64,000 bases of DNA from Sphingomonas sp. S2-65 (GTDB lineage: Bacteria; Pseudomonadota; Alphaproteobacteria; Sphingomonadales; Sphingomonadaceae), in assembly GCF_021513175.1 (NCBI RefSeq), contig NZ_CP090953.1, positions 1,669,001 to 1,733,000 on the forward strand, read 5' to 3'. Below the pieces are notes generated by a model that was not told the origin of the DNA, made no database searches, and saw nothing but the letters and a program-made list of their open reading frames with translations. How positions within the stretch are numbered: the first letter of the stretch is position 1; every line of letters starts with the position of its first letter. A program made the translations under genes and the position numbers. Shown piece after piece: positions 18,628-28,228 of this stretch.

Positions 18628-19937
18628 CACAGCTTTTCTCCCGCCAGCTCCGCGAGCCATTCCTCAAGATTGGTATAGCCGTCGCCGTTCCGGTCCGCAG
18701 CGCCATCGCTGGCGTTGCCAGGGTTCAACCCATGCCGGCGCTCCCACGCATCGGGAATGCCGTCGCCGTCATTGTCTCGCGGTGCCGCGCTGCTCTTGAG
18801 CACCGGCCAGCCCCCCACCTCGCGCTGGCTGTCGATCTGCCTTCCGGTGCGGTCCCGCACGCCGCGAACGATTGCCAGGTCGACGCTGTCGCGCGGCCTA
18901 GATGCCCCCGCGCCGCTCAGCACCTTGGCATAGGATGCAGCAGCCGCTTCGGGCCGCACGGGTGCCACGTCGATCGGCGCACTAAGCCGATAGCCCTCGG
19001 GCTGCACGCCGGTCACCAGGCTCCATGGATCGGAGGGGACCGTGCCGTTCATGCTGTTGCCCGCGAAATAGGCCTTGGCCAGCACGTTCGATTCCTCGAA
19101 CGCCATATTCTTCTTCGATTGCGGTCCGGCGATGTAGCTGTTGTCGACGAAATTGTAGCGGGCCAGCGTCGCCTTGTCGGCATTGTAGCCCGACCGGCTG
19201 CCGCCCCAATTGTAGAAGACGTTCGAACGGAAGTCGAAGAACGCACCCTCAGGATCGACATCGGGTCCGCTGTAATTGCCGGGCCGCGGCATCCGCGCAG
19301 CATGGTTGGCCCATAGATTGTGGTGGAAGCTGACGCGGGCGCCCCGCCCGCCCCGGATCAGACTGCCATAGCCATGCTCGCCCTTGGCGTGGAGCGAATG
19401 GGTGAGTGAATCGGCGATCACCGACCATTGCACGGTAAGGTCGTAGAAACCCTGATCGGGCTTGGTGTAGTTGGCGGATGCCGACAGCGTCTCGTCGACC
19501 GACCAGCTCGCCGAGACATGGTCGAGGATGATGCGGCGGCCGCCCTGGATCCAGATCGCATCGGCCTCGCTCTTGGACTCGTCGCCCAGCCGCGAGCGAA
19601 GATAGCGGATCACGACGTCGTCGGCATCGATCTCCAGGGTGTGATCGCGAAGGGTGATGCCGTCGCCGGGTGCCGATTGGCCCGCAATCGTCACGCGCCC
19701 TTCACGGATACGCAGCGGCTTCGCCAACTTGATCGTGCCCGAGACGCGAAACAGGATGGTGCGCGGCCCCTTCGCCTCGACCGCGGCGCGCAGGCTTCCC
19801 GGCCCGCTATCCTCCAAATTCGTGACGTAGATCACCTGTCCGCCACGTCCGCCTTGAGAGAAGCGCCCAGCGCCCTCCGCAGCTGGAAAGGCAAGCTGGG
19901 TCGGTCCGGCAAGGGCAAGCAAGGCAAGCGTCAGCAT
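18627..19937 (-). CDS. Pectate lyase (PL1 family) with C-terminal calcium-binding repeats
   Basis: A 436-residue secreted lyase cleaving polygalacturonate by beta-elimination. A signal peptide (MLTLALLALAGPTQLAFPA) leads into a parallel beta-helix. PL1 features are ILDHVSASWSVDE (calcium and substrate region, near 137) and FHHNLWANHAARMPRPG (catalytic Arg, near 205). Residues about 390-430 hold two acidic loops, DNDGDGIPDAWE and DRNGDGYTNLEEW, like thrombospondin type 3 or dockerin calcium loops. It sits 57 bases after the TonB receptor gene and overlaps the GH28 gene by one base, so the three form an operon read from the operator at 23582. Ribosome site is weak. Confidence 0.92.
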   Translation of the reverse strand: MLTLALLALAGPTQLAFPAAEGAGRFSQGGRGGQVIYVTNLEDSGPGSLRAAVEAKGPRTILFRVSGTIKLAKPLRIREGRVTIAGQSAPGDGITLRDHTLEIDADDVVIRYLRSRLGDESKSEADAIWIQGGRRIILDHVSASWSVDETLSASANYTKPDQGFYDLTVQWSVIADSLTHSLHAKGEHGYGSLIRGGRGARVSFHHNLWANHAARMPRPGNYSGPDVDPEGAFFDFRSNVFYNWGGSRSGYNADKATLARYNFVDNSYIAGPQSKKNMAFEESNVLAKAYFAGNSMNGTVPSDPWSLVTGVQPEGYRLSAPIDVAPVRPEAAAASYAKVLSGAGASRPRDSVDLAIVRGVRDRTGRQIDSQREVGGWPVLKSSAAPRDNDGDGIPDAWERRHGLNPGNASDGAADRNGDGYTNLEEWLAELAGEKL

Positions 19938-19994
19938 CGGCCATTCTCGATCAGGTAGCGCGGGCGGCGACGGCTGCCGCCGCCCGCAAGTTTC

Positions 19995-22900
19995 TCAGAA
20001 GATCAGGCGAAGCCCGCCGGTGATGATGCGGCCAGTGCTGGCATAAGTCTGCGTCACCGGACTGTCGGCATACATCGTGCGATACTGAGTCTCGTTGGTC
20101 AGGTTGCGGCCTTCGATCGTCAGCTTGGCAAACTTGGTGACGTTGAACGCCAAGGCCACGTCGACGTTGAGCTGGTTCTCATTGTAGCCGAAGTCGCTGA
20201 TCACCGGCGAGTTGCACGCCGCCCCTGCATTGGTGTCGATCCCCACCGAGCAGGTCCCGCTGGAGAGCGGGAAGCGGTTCACATAGCGCGTGCGATACGC
20301 GCCCGACACGCGCGCCGACCACAGGCTGTTCTCGTAATAGAGCGTCGCGTTGAACGAGTCCGGCGAGGTGTTGAGGAACGGCCCCTCCGCGAAGGTGTTC
20401 AGCGCGGTCCCGTTGGCACCCGTCTGGCGCGTTCCGAGCGCCGAGCCCGTGAGATAGTTGAGGCTCGACTCGATATGCGTGTAGTTGGCGGTGATGCCCA
20501 TCTTGTCGAACGGCGCCGGCAAGAACCAGAAATCGGTCTGCACATTGACTTCGACGCCCTTGATGTCGCCGCCCGGCGCATCCTGGAACTGCCGCACCGC
20601 CCAGGTGCCACCACGCTGCGTATAGGCCAGCAGCGTCGGGCTGGTGATCGTGCTGAGGACCTGCGCGTAGACCGCCGGCTCGAACACCGAAGACAAAGGC
20701 GCCTCAAGTGCAATCTGCTGCGGGAAGGATGCGATGTCCTTCTTGAACAGCGTGACTGCGACCAGACCGTTGTTCCGGAAATACTTTTCGAAGCTCAGGT
20801 CGAGGTTGGTCGCCCGGAACGGGTTCAGATAGGGATTGCCTACCGTCACCGCCGGAGCCGCGCCCGCGGCGTTGAGCCCGGTTGCGAAGGATGTGGTGCC
20901 CGGCGTCAGGCTGGCGAGCTGTGGACGCGAGATGACCTCTGCAGCGGCGAAGCGGATCAGGAAGTCGTCGGCGACTTCCCAATTCGCGTTCATCGACGGC
21001 AGCCAATCCCAATATTCATTGCGTGCCGTGACCGGGAACCCGGCCACGCCGTCGGTTCCGCCGACATTGCCCTGGCCCGTCACCTGGGTGTTCGCGACGC
21101 GCATGCCGACATTACCGCGCAGCGGCCGCCCCAGCAGCCGGACATTATAGTCGACCTGGAAATAGCCCGACGCATCCCGCTCCTGAACCGAGTTGCGCTG
21201 GCGCCCGTCCGCCACGGCACGGAAATCGCCCCATTTGTTGACGCAGTTGCAGTCGATGCCGAACTGGTTGACGAACTTGTTGAGGTCCGGCGCGTAATAA
21301 GATGTCGGCGTACCCTCCGACACCTGAAGCCCCTGGCCGAAGCCGACGGTCTGGCCGAGATCGGTGATCTGCAGCCCAGCCTCCTGCAGCGTCGGATTGA
21401 TCGCCTCGATATCCTGGCTTCGCCGCCCCTGATCGGCCTCATATTTGAAGCGCTTGAAGGTGCCACCGAACTTGATCGACATTTCGGGCAGCGCTTCGAA
21501 CGTGAAGTTCATCCGGGCCACGCGGAATTCATTGTCCACCTGGTTGTTGAAGTAGCGGATGGTCGACAAGCCCTTGACCAGCGACCAGCTCCCCGGGTTC
21601 GCCACGTCGAAGCCCGGGCTGAAGATCGGCATCTCGCCGCCGCCGCGATCGTCGAAGGTATAGCCATCGCGGTCAATCGCGTTGAACTCCGCGAGCAGCC
21701 CTGTGGCGCGGAACTCGGATTTCGACCAGCCGAGCGTCGCGTCGTAGAAGAAGCCGTCGGCAATGTCCTGATGAACGTTCAGGGTCACTTGCTTGAAGTC
21801 GGTGCGTCCGTATTGCGCGTCGGTCGAGCTGCGCCAGTCGACATCGTCGAGTACCAGATAATCGGCCTGGTTCGCGCCGTTCACGTTAGCGGCGCGGATC
21901 TTGGTGTTCGGGCGGCCGATCAGCTCGTTGTAGAAGCCCGTCTGGTTCGCCGTGGCGACATAGCCCGGCGATCGCGGATTATTATAATAATCGAACGGAT
22001 TGAGATTGTTCGGGTTCATCGAGTTGAGGAAGCCGGGCAGCACCACGTTGCCGCTGGCAGTTCCGTCGCAGTCGATCGCGGCGCTGGGAACGCAATTTCC
22101 ATACAGTGCGACGCGATCGGCATTGCCATTGGTCGTGCCTGGCGCGCGCAGGCCGGCGGTTCCGGTCTGCTGGGCCCGCACATTGGTGCCGTTGCGGTTG
22201 AGGCCGATCGTGGTGATGCCCGTCGTCTCGCTGCCCTGATCATAGCGTGAAAAGACGCCGTCCAGCGTGATCTCAGTATGGTCGCTCGGCTTCCACTGGG
22301 CTGTGGCCGTAGCGCCGACGCGTTCATAAGAGAGGAACTGGCGGCCGACCGACGCCAATGCCGGGATGATCGTGGTCGGCGTGATCAGCGAATATGCCGC
22401 CGGATCCGAGCCGAAGGTCGGGCCAGTCCCGCCGGGCCGTGCGAAGCCATAGGTGTTCGGCGTAACGCCGTTGATCAGCGAATTCCGATAAGTGTACTCG
22501 AACGAGCCGATCGAGCGATTGTAGCGGTCAATCTGCTGCTCCTGCTTCTGATAGGCTCCCGACACCAACAGACCGAAATTGTCAGTGACGTGGACCGACG
22601 CCAAGCCCGTGAAGCGCGGGTTCCAGCTCTTGCCGTTCTCACGATATTCGGCTTCGGCACCGAGCGCGAAGCGATTGGTCTTGTACGCCAGCGGCCGACC
22701 CGTGGTGAGATCGATGATCGCACCCAGCGATCCTTCGTCATTTTCCGCGGCAGTCGACTTGGTGATCTTGATCCCGCCGAAAAGCTCGGAGGCGAAGGTG
22801 TTGAAGTCGAACCCGCGCGAGCGGTTGGCACCGGCATCGGACGAGCTCCCGCCCGCGACGTTCTGGGCATCCGCGCCGTTCAGGCGCACCATCTGGAAGT

Positions 22901-23378
22901 CGCCGCCAAGGCCGCGAACGGTGATCGAGCGTCCCTCGCCATTGTCGCGGTCGATCGAGACGCCTGGCAGGCGCTGAATCGATTCGGCCAAATTCGCGTC
23001 GGGGAAGTCGGCAATGTCTTCGGCAGTGATCGCATCGACGATCTGGTTCGACCGCCGCTTAACGTTCAGCGCATCCTGCAATGAGGCGCGGAAGCCGGTG
23101 ACGACGATCTCGTCGCCCGCCGCGGGGCCGCTTTCGATCTCGCCCTGCGATTCGTTCTGCGTCGGGCTCGGCGCATCTTGCGAGGTCGTGGCCGCTGGGC
23201 CGCTGCTCTGCGCCGCGCTTGCCGTTTGTAGGAGCGCCACAACTTCCTGCGCGCTGGCAGGGGCTGCCATCACCATCGCCATGCTCAGCACCCCGGAGGC
23301 CGTCGTCGTCCGCAGGGTGTGCGTGGTCATGCAGCTGGCGATGCCGCCGTGCCGCCGCCCTTTGAATTCGTGAAACAT
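19995..23378 (-). CDS. TonB-dependent receptor, oligogalacturonide uptake (inferred)
   Basis: A 1127-residue outer-membrane receptor. After the export signal come a linker and the TonB box/plug start GDEIVVTGFRASLQDAL. The plug continues with DFPDANLAESIQRLPGVSID and ITVRGLGGDFQMVRLNG, then the 22-strand barrel ends in the aromatic residue of GLRLIF. A CNC motif occurs in an extracellular-loop region (FGIDCNCVNKW), as in the second receptor. The ATG at 23378 has GGGAGG five bases upstream; a longer frame to 23447 does not. It is the first gene of an operon with PL1 and GH28 genes, so pectic oligomers are the likely cargo. Confidence 0.93.
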   Translation of the reverse strand: MFHEFKGRRHGGIASCMTTHTLRTTTASGVLSMAMVMAAPASAQEVVALLQTASAAQSSGPAATTSQDAPSPTQNESQGEIESGPAAGDEIVVTGFRASLQDALNVKRRSNQIVDAITAEDIADFPDANLAESIQRLPGVSIDRDNGEGRSITVRGLGGDFQMVRLNGADAQNVAGGSSSDAGANRSRGFDFNTFASELFGGIKITKSTAAENDEGSLGAIIDLTTGRPLAYKTNRFALGAEAEYRENGKSWNPRFTGLASVHVTDNFGLLVSGAYQKQEQQIDRYNRSIGSFEYTYRNSLINGVTPNTYGFARPGGTGPTFGSDPAAYSLITPTTIIPALASVGRQFLSYERVGATATAQWKPSDHTEITLDGVFSRYDQGSETTGITTIGLNRNGTNVRAQQTGTAGLRAPGTTNGNADRVALYGNCVPSAAIDCDGTASGNVVLPGFLNSMNPNNLNPFDYYNNPRSPGYVATANQTGFYNELIGRPNTKIRAANVNGANQADYLVLDDVDWRSSTDAQYGRTDFKQVTLNVHQDIADGFFYDATLGWSKSEFRATGLLAEFNAIDRDGYTFDDRGGGEMPIFSPGFDVANPGSWSLVKGLSTIRYFNNQVDNEFRVARMNFTFEALPEMSIKFGGTFKRFKYEADQGRRSQDIEAINPTLQEAGLQITDLGQTVGFGQGLQVSEGTPTSYYAPDLNKFVNQFGIDCNCVNKWGDFRAVADGRQRNSVQERDASGYFQVDYNVRLLGRPLRGNVGMRVANTQVTGQGNVGGTDGVAGFPVTARNEYWDWLPSMNANWEVADDFLIRFAAAEVISRPQLASLTPGTTSFATGLNAAGAAPAVTVGNPYLNPFRATNLDLSFEKYFRNNGLVAVTLFKKDIASFPQQIALEAPLSSVFEPAVYAQVLSTITSPTLLAYTQRGGTWAVRQFQDAPGGDIKGVEVNVQTDFWFLPAPFDKMGITANYTHIESSLNYLTGSALGTRQTGANGTALNTFAEGPFLNTSPDSFNATLYYENSLWSARVSGAYRTRYVNRFPLSSGTCSVGIDTNAGAACNSPVISDFGYNENQLNVDVALAFNVTKFAKLTIEGRNLTNETQYRTMYADSPVTQTYASTGRIITGGLRLIF

Positions 23379-23581
23379 GGATCCTCCCAGCCGATGGTTT
23401 TCGGCACGGGACGCTGCACTTGGCGGAATGGAAATGGGTGCGGCCAACAGGCCACGCAGGCACGACCACGCCCCGCTTTCAAGCCACCTCCTAAACCACC
23501 CGCGGCTCTATCGGCCGCTGAGTGCAGGCATCACTACGCACCTGTTGACGCTGATCTTTCCGATTCGGAGCACCAATGTCA

Positions 23582-23591
23582 ACCGGTGTCA
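23582..23591 (-). promoter_or_regulatory. Putative LacI-family operator 1 (TGACACCGGT)
   Basis: The minus strand reads AATGACACCGGTTGACATT here, about 200 bases upstream of the TonB receptor start and about 60 bases downstream of the lacI stop. The core TGACACCGGT is identical at 37584, 40529 and 43492, each upstream of a pectin-locus unit. The rest of 23379-23652 holds nothing else recognisable and should contain the promoter. Confidence 0.65.
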
Positions 23592-23652
23592 TTCCAACTT
23601 TGGTTGCTATCCTGTCTTGCGACAAGGCTGCAACGACGATGGCCGTCCGGCG

Positions 23653-24684
23653 TCAGCCTTCGCGGGGTGGCGACACCGACGCCCGATGGATCAGGGTCGA
23701 TGGAAACAGCGACGGCTCTTCGACTGCCTGATCGTCGCCGAAGAAATCCGTCAACAATTTCAACGCCGCAGATCGTGCCATCGAAATGATCGGCCAATGT
23801 ACCGTCGTCATCGGCGGCCAGATGTGGCTCGCGATCGCAGTATCATCGAAGCCGATGATCGACAGGTCTTCGGGCACGTTCATCCCCCGCCTGCGGGCAG
23901 CATGAAGCGTCGCTGCCGCCATCTCGTCATTGGACGCGAAAATGGCGGTCGGGCGGGGCGACAGGTCGAGCAGACGATCGGCTGCAGCAAGGCCTGTTTC
24001 GAACGTGTAGTTGCCATCGGCGATCAGGCTACGGGGCAGCTTGATGCCTGCCGCGACCAGTGCCTCCTCGAAGCCCTTGCGTCGCTCGCGTGCCGAGCGG
24101 AACCCATGTGGCCCCGCGATCAGCCCGATGCGGCGGTGCCCGAGCGACACCAAGTGAGCGACCGCGTCGCGAACGACCTCGGCATCGTTGGATGCCACCA
24201 TGTGCTCGGCCGTGTCGAGCGTTGCGGATCCCATGCGGACATAGCGGATTCCGAGTTCGCGGCAGAGATCGGCCACCATCTCGTTTTCGGAAACCGGCGG
24301 CAGGAACATGACCCCGTAAAGCCGCTGCCGTTCCAGAAAGGCGCGGATATCCTGGAGCATGGTCGAAGATCCGCGATCGATCGGGCGCACGATCAGCTCG
24401 AATTCAGTATCGCGCATCGCCTCCAGCATGCCGGCCTGCACGTTCATCACCATCTGAGCATTGGGATTGTCGTGGATCAGGCCAATCAGGAAGTTGTGTC
24501 GCAATGCCAAGCCTCTGGCCTGGACGTTCGGCACATAGCCGATCTCCGCGATAACCTGCTCTACCTTTGCGCGGGTCGCTCCGTTCAACAACGGCGATCG
24601 GTTGATCACGCGGCTGACGGTCTTTTTCGAAACGCCGGCAAGCCGCGCGACATCGTTGATGGTGGGCTTGCCCTGGCTGTTCAT
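23653..24684 (-). CDS. LacI family transcriptional regulator of the pectin locus
   Basis: A 343-residue LacI/GalR repressor. The N-terminal helix-turn-helix and hinge are clear (TINDVARLAGVSKKTVSRVI at about 8-27). A periplasmic-binding-protein-like effector domain runs from about residue 65 to 335, with FASNDEMAAATL and LSIIGFDD. It lies between the catabolic genes and the first TonB receptor operon, on the same strand. The likely ligand is a uronate or keto-deoxy-uronate intermediate and the likely operator is the TGACACCGGT motif found upstream of four units; both are inference from position. A palindrome 37 bases upstream of its start may serve autoregulation. Confidence 0.9.
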   Translation of the reverse strand: MNSQGKPTINDVARLAGVSKKTVSRVINRSPLLNGATRAKVEQVIAEIGYVPNVQARGLALRHNFLIGLIHDNPNAQMVMNVQAGMLEAMRDTEFELIVRPIDRGSSTMLQDIRAFLERQRLYGVMFLPPVSENEMVADLCRELGIRYVRMGSATLDTAEHMVASNDAEVVRDAVAHLVSLGHRRIGLIAGPHGFRSARERRKGFEEALVAAGIKLPRSLIADGNYTFETGLAAADRLLDLSPRPTAIFASNDEMAAATLHAARRRGMNVPEDLSIIGFDDTAIASHIWPPMTTVHWPIISMARSAALKLLTDFFGDDQAVEEPSLFPSTLIHRASVSPPREG

Positions 24685-24720
24685 GGCAGCACGCTAATCG
24701 GTGATCGCCGCCAAGGCAAT

Positions 24721-24735
24721 TTGTCCCGGGGACAA
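24721..24735. promoter_or_regulatory. Palindrome upstream of lacI
   Basis: TTGTCCC-G-GGGACAA, a perfect 7-base inverted repeat, 37 to 51 bases before the lacI start and 32 bases after the stop of the esterase gene. It could be an operator for lacI or a short hairpin ending the upstream operon; no T-run accompanies it. It does not match the TGACACCGGT motif. Confidence 0.45.
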
Positions 24736-24766
24736 CCGCTTGCTTAGAACTCGGCTCCAGGCCGTG

Positions 24767-26317
24767 TTAGCTGCCTGGCTGGATATACGGAGCTCGGGCG
24801 AACAGTTCCCGCTCCCATTTGCGTGGATCGTCGATGGTGCGGCTGTGGATGTCGAACACCATCGTAGCACGTTCCGGCACCCCATAGCGCGACCAGGTTG
24901 GAACGCCCCTGCCATTCGGATTGCCGCTGCGTGCAAGATTGGCAAAGGCAGCCATCATCTGGCGGCTGACCTTGTGCGACGCGGCGCCGGTGCCGCTGAT
25001 CGAACCCTGAGCACCCAGCGTGCCGAACACCAACGGAATGTCGGCAGTATGCGGTGCCCCCCGTTCCGGCTGGACGGGCGACTGGAAGTCGAGCTGATAG
25101 ACCCAGGTCGCCTGCGCTCCGGCATTGGCGCGGGCATCCGCTTCGATCACCTGGCCCGGCCAGCTGCGGCCCGCCGTCGTCGCGCGGTAGAAGATGTCGG
25201 TCGGAGTGTCGTCGGGGAAGTGTGCTCGATATTGCGCGGCGATCCACTCGGGCAGCAAATCTATCTTGATCTCCGGGGCGATCCGCTGTGCCAGATTGTC
25301 CCAGCCGAGCCCGCGCACCTTCTCCGAATTCGGCGGAATGAACGCCTTGGTCTCGTCCCGGGTGTTTCCGAGGATCATAGGAATCGTGTTGGACTGGGGG
25401 TTAGGATCGGGCCAGAACGGATGGCGGTGCAGCCATTGCATGTCGAGTACTGGACCGAAGTAGAGCGCGCCGCTCATGATCGGGTCGGGAGTCTGCAGAC
25501 CCTCCACCAACCGCTCGACAGGCAAGGTCAACAAGGGCGAGAGATCGCTCTCCTTCACGCTCAGGCCTGCAAGATAGGCCTGGGCGCGGCGCGTGGCGTT
25601 GATCGGTCCGGACGCGGTAACCTGCTGGCCGCTCATCGTTGCTGCGGCGTGGAACAGACCTTTCGCGGCGGGCATGCCCATCAGCGTCGCGATTTTTCCG
25701 CCGCCTCCGGATTGGCCGAATGGCATTATTTTTTTTGGGTTGCCGCCGAAGTTGGCGATGTTGCCGCGGAGCCAGTGTAATGCGAGGACCAGATCGAGCT
25801 GGCCGGCATTGCCGCTGTCGGGGAAGCGGGGATCGAGACGGGCGAGGTAGAGATAGCCCAAGGCATTGAGACGGTGGTTTATTGTCACCACCACCACGTC
25901 CTCGGTCGCTGCGAGGACGGCACCGTCGTTGAGGGGGTCGGTGACGCTTCCGTTCGAATAAGCACCGCCATGAATGTACACCATCACCGGGCGGCGTGCG
26001 GTTAAGTTGGCATCGGGGGTCCAAATGTTGAGGAACAGGCACTCCTCGGCCTGCGGACGATAGGGCCCGCGCTGCGGGCAGACCGGGCCGAAGGCGTGCG
26101 CAGGACGGATAACCCCAGGTGTGGCGATCGGCACGGGCGCCTGAAATCGCGGGGCATGGCCGTACTGGATCCCGAGGAAGCGCTGGACGCCGCCGACCCG
26201 GTCGCCCTCGAACGTGCCCGCCGGTGCGCGCACCAAAGGAGCGGTAGCGGACCAAGCTCGCCCGGGCAGCGCTGCCGCCGCCAGCCCGGACGCGAGCATC
26301 GTCCGCCGGTCGGTCAC
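24767..26317 (-). CDS. Type B carboxylesterase, probably exported
   Basis: A 516-residue alpha/beta-hydrolase of the carboxylesterase type B family. A Tat-like or Sec signal (MTDRRTMLASGLAAAALPGR) precedes the mature enzyme. Oxyanion loop YIHGGAYSNG is near residue 115. The nucleophile Ser 203 is in FGQSGGGGK (usual form GESAGG), acid Glu in GNTRDETKAF, and His in GAPHTADIP. In this locus it may remove methyl, acetyl or feruloyl groups from pectic fragments; the substrate is inferred. Its ATG overlaps the kdgK stop by four bases, placing it at the end of the kduI-kduD-kdgK transcript. Confidence 0.88.
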   Translation of the reverse strand: MTDRRTMLASGLAAAALPGRAWSATAPLVRAPAGTFEGDRVGGVQRFLGIQYGHAPRFQAPVPIATPGVIRPAHAFGPVCPQRGPYRPQAEECLFLNIWTPDANLTARRPVMVYIHGGAYSNGSVTDPLNDGAVLAATEDVVVVTINHRLNALGYLYLARLDPRFPDSGNAGQLDLVLALHWLRGNIANFGGNPKKIMPFGQSGGGGKIATLMGMPAAKGLFHAAATMSGQQVTASGPINATRRAQAYLAGLSVKESDLSPLLTLPVERLVEGLQTPDPIMSGALYFGPVLDMQWLHRHPFWPDPNPQSNTIPMILGNTRDETKAFIPPNSEKVRGLGWDNLAQRIAPEIKIDLLPEWIAAQYRAHFPDDTPTDIFYRATTAGRSWPGQVIEADARANAGAQATWVYQLDFQSPVQPERGAPHTADIPLVFGTLGAQGSISGTGAASHKVSRQMMAAFANLARSGNPNGRGVPTWSRYGVPERATMVFDIHSRTIDDPRKWERELFARAPYIQPGS

Positions 26318-27330
26318 CGCCGCACGTCCATGCCGCCACTTTCGAAGGCGGCGAGATCGGCGCGGGTGAAGAGGCTCGCATCGCCGGGCAGCGAATGCTT
26401 GAGCGCGGTGAGCGCCAGCCCGGAATGCGCCGCCTGTTCGGGATCGCCGCTCTCCAAAAGCCCGTGCAGCACGCCGGCAGCGAAAGCGTCGCCGGCGCCA
26501 AGCCGGTCGACGATGCCGGAGATCAGCACCTCAGGCGTCTGGAACCCGCCCCGACGCGTATCGACGCGCGCGGAGACGCGGTGGCTGTCGGCGTCGTCGA
26601 GATGCCGGGCTGTCGACGCGATGAGCTGGAGCTTGGGGAAAGCCGCGAAAGCCGCCTCCGCCGCTTCGCGCCGACGGTCCGATCCGTCGCCGGAAAAGGT
26701 CTTGCCGAGCAGCAGCGACACGTCGCGGTGGTTGCCGAACAGGATGTCGGCATGGCCGATCAGCTGAGTCAGGATCGAGCGGGGATCGCTGTCCCATGCC
26801 TCCCACAGCCGAGCACGATAATTGCCGTCGAACGAGACCGGGATACCCCGTGCGCCCGCAGCCTCTGCCGCCGCGACCGCCGCGGCGGCCGTGTTCGGCC
26901 CGATCGCCGGCGTGATACCGGAAAGATGGAGCCGCTGACAGCCGGCAAGCGCCGTATCCCAATCCCACGCGGTCGGCGACCGGTCGGCGAATACCGAATG
27001 CGACCGGTCGTAGATCACTTCCGACGCGCGCAGGCCCGCGCCAGGTTGCAGGAAGTAGAGCCCGACGCGGCCCGCTTCCGAGACGATCCCGGAGGTATCC
27101 ACGCCGCGTCCCCGCAATTCACGCGTGATCGCCGCGCCCATCGGGTTGTCGGCGACCGCAGTGATCATGCGGGTGGCGTGGCCCAATGATGCGAGGCCGG
27201 TCGCCACATTGGCTTCGGCCCCGCCGACATGGACCTGGAACTGGTTGGTCTGGAGCAGCAGCTCACGGCCGGGCGGGGAGATGCGAAGCATCACTTCCCC
27301 GAAAAAGGCGATCGGGCGGGTATCGGTCAT
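26314..27330 (-). CDS. kdgK: 2-keto-3-deoxygluconate kinase
   Basis: A 338-residue PfkB-family sugar kinase. It begins IAFFGEVMLRISPPG and has the substrate-binding GGAEANVATGLASLG and the ATP/anion-hole motif DRLGAGDAFAAGVL near residue 270. In this context it phosphorylates 2-keto-3-deoxygluconate, the product shared by the KduI/KduD and UxaC/UxaA routes, to KDPG. It overlaps kduD upstream and the esterase gene downstream by four bases each (ATGA). The KDPG aldolase needed next is not in the window. Confidence 0.93.
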   Translation of the reverse strand: MTDTRPIAFFGEVMLRISPPGRELLLQTNQFQVHVGGAEANVATGLASLGHATRMITAVADNPMGAAITRELRGRGVDTSGIVSEAGRVGLYFLQPGAGLRASEVIYDRSHSVFADRSPTAWDWDTALAGCQRLHLSGITPAIGPNTAAAAVAAAEAAGARGIPVSFDGNYRARLWEAWDSDPRSILTQLIGHADILFGNHRDVSLLLGKTFSGDGSDRRREAAEAAFAAFPKLQLIASTARHLDDADSHRVSARVDTRRGGFQTPEVLISGIVDRLGAGDAFAAGVLHGLLESGDPEQAAHSGLALTALKHSLPGDASLFTRADLAAFESGGMDVRR

Positions 27331-28079
27331 CGTGCGAGCCAGCCGCCGTCGACGGCGAGGATGTGGCCCTGGATATAGTCCGACGCGGAGGAAGCGAGGA
27401 AGACCGCGGCGCCGCCCATGTCATCGGGGCTGCCCCAGCGGCCTGCCGGGATGCGCTCCATGATCTGGCGATTGCGGGTCTCGTCTGCCTGGAGCGCGGC
27501 GGTGTTGTTGGTGGCGATATAGCCCGGCGCGATCGCGTTGACGTTGATGCCTTTCGCCGCCCACTCGTTGGCGAGCAGCTTAGTCAGCCCGCCAATGCCC
27601 GACTTCGACGCCGTGTAGCTCGGCACGCGGATGCCGCCCTGGAAGGTGAGCATCGAGGCGATGTTGATGATCTTGCCGCGACCCTGCGCGACCATGTGGC
27701 GGCCCGCTGCCTGGCAGAGGAAGAACACCGACTTGAGATTGGTATCGACCACCGCATCCCAATCCTCTTCGGTGAAATCGAGGCTGTCGCCCCGGCGGAT
27801 GATGCCGGCATTGTTGACCAGGATGTCGAGCCCGCCGAGCTTATCCACAGCTTCGTCCACAACGCGGCCCACAGGCTCGATGCTGGACAGATCGGCCGAG
27901 ACGATCTCGGCGCGGCGGCCGAGCGCGCGGACCTTTTCGACGGTCTCCCGCGCGGGGGTGCGGCCGACTGCGGCGATGTCGGCGCCGGCGGCTGCGAGCG
28001 CGAGGGCGACGCCTTGGCCGATGCCGGTGTTGGCGCCGGTGACGACCGCGACGCGGCCGGTGAGATCGAAGGGGTTCAT
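27327..28079 (-). CDS. kduD: 2-deoxy-D-gluconate 3-dehydrogenase / 2,5-diketo-3-deoxygluconate reductase
   Basis: A 250-residue classical short-chain dehydrogenase. Cofactor motif TGANTGIGQG lies at about 14-23, NNAG in the middle, and the catalytic pair as YTASKSG near residue 155. The C-terminus IQGHILAVDGGWLAR is typical of KduD. It reduces 2,5-diketo-3-deoxygluconate made by KduI. The ATG at 28079 was chosen because the upstream in-frame extension is translated repeat (28113-28220). It overlaps kdgK by four bases. Confidence 0.94.
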   Translation of the reverse strand: MNPFDLTGRVAVVTGANTGIGQGVALALAAAGADIAAVGRTPARETVEKVRALGRRAEIVSADLSSIEPVGRVVDEAVDKLGGLDILVNNAGIIRRGDSLDFTEEDWDAVVDTNLKSVFFLCQAAGRHMVAQGRGKIINIASMLTFQGGIRVPSYTASKSGIGGLTKLLANEWAAKGINVNAIAPGYIATNNTAALQADETRNRQIMERIPAGRWGSPDDMGGAAVFLASSASDYIQGHILAVDGGWLAR

Positions 28080-28112
28080 TCTGTTTCTCGCTCCCCGCCC
28101 TCGCCGCCTGCG

Positions 28113-28220
28113 CTCCCCTCTCGCTTCACGGGAGGGGTCGGGGGAGGGCCTGAATTTCCAGGAAGGGATCGCCTGCGGCACTCCCCTCCCCCAGCCCCTC
28201 CCGCAAAGCGGGAGGGGAGC
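28113..28220. repeat. Two facing CCCCTCTC/GGGAGGGG-type repeats between kduI and kduD
   Basis: CTCCCCTCTCGCTTCACGGGAGGGG and then, about 70 bases on, CTCCCCTCCCCCAGCCCCTC followed by CCGCAAAGCGGGAGGGGAG. They form a repeat pair inside an apparent operon, between the kduI stop and the kduD start. A transcript crossing it would carry a large hairpin, which could tune the ratio of the two messages. Confidence 0.8.
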
Positions 28221-28228
28221 TAGAAGGC

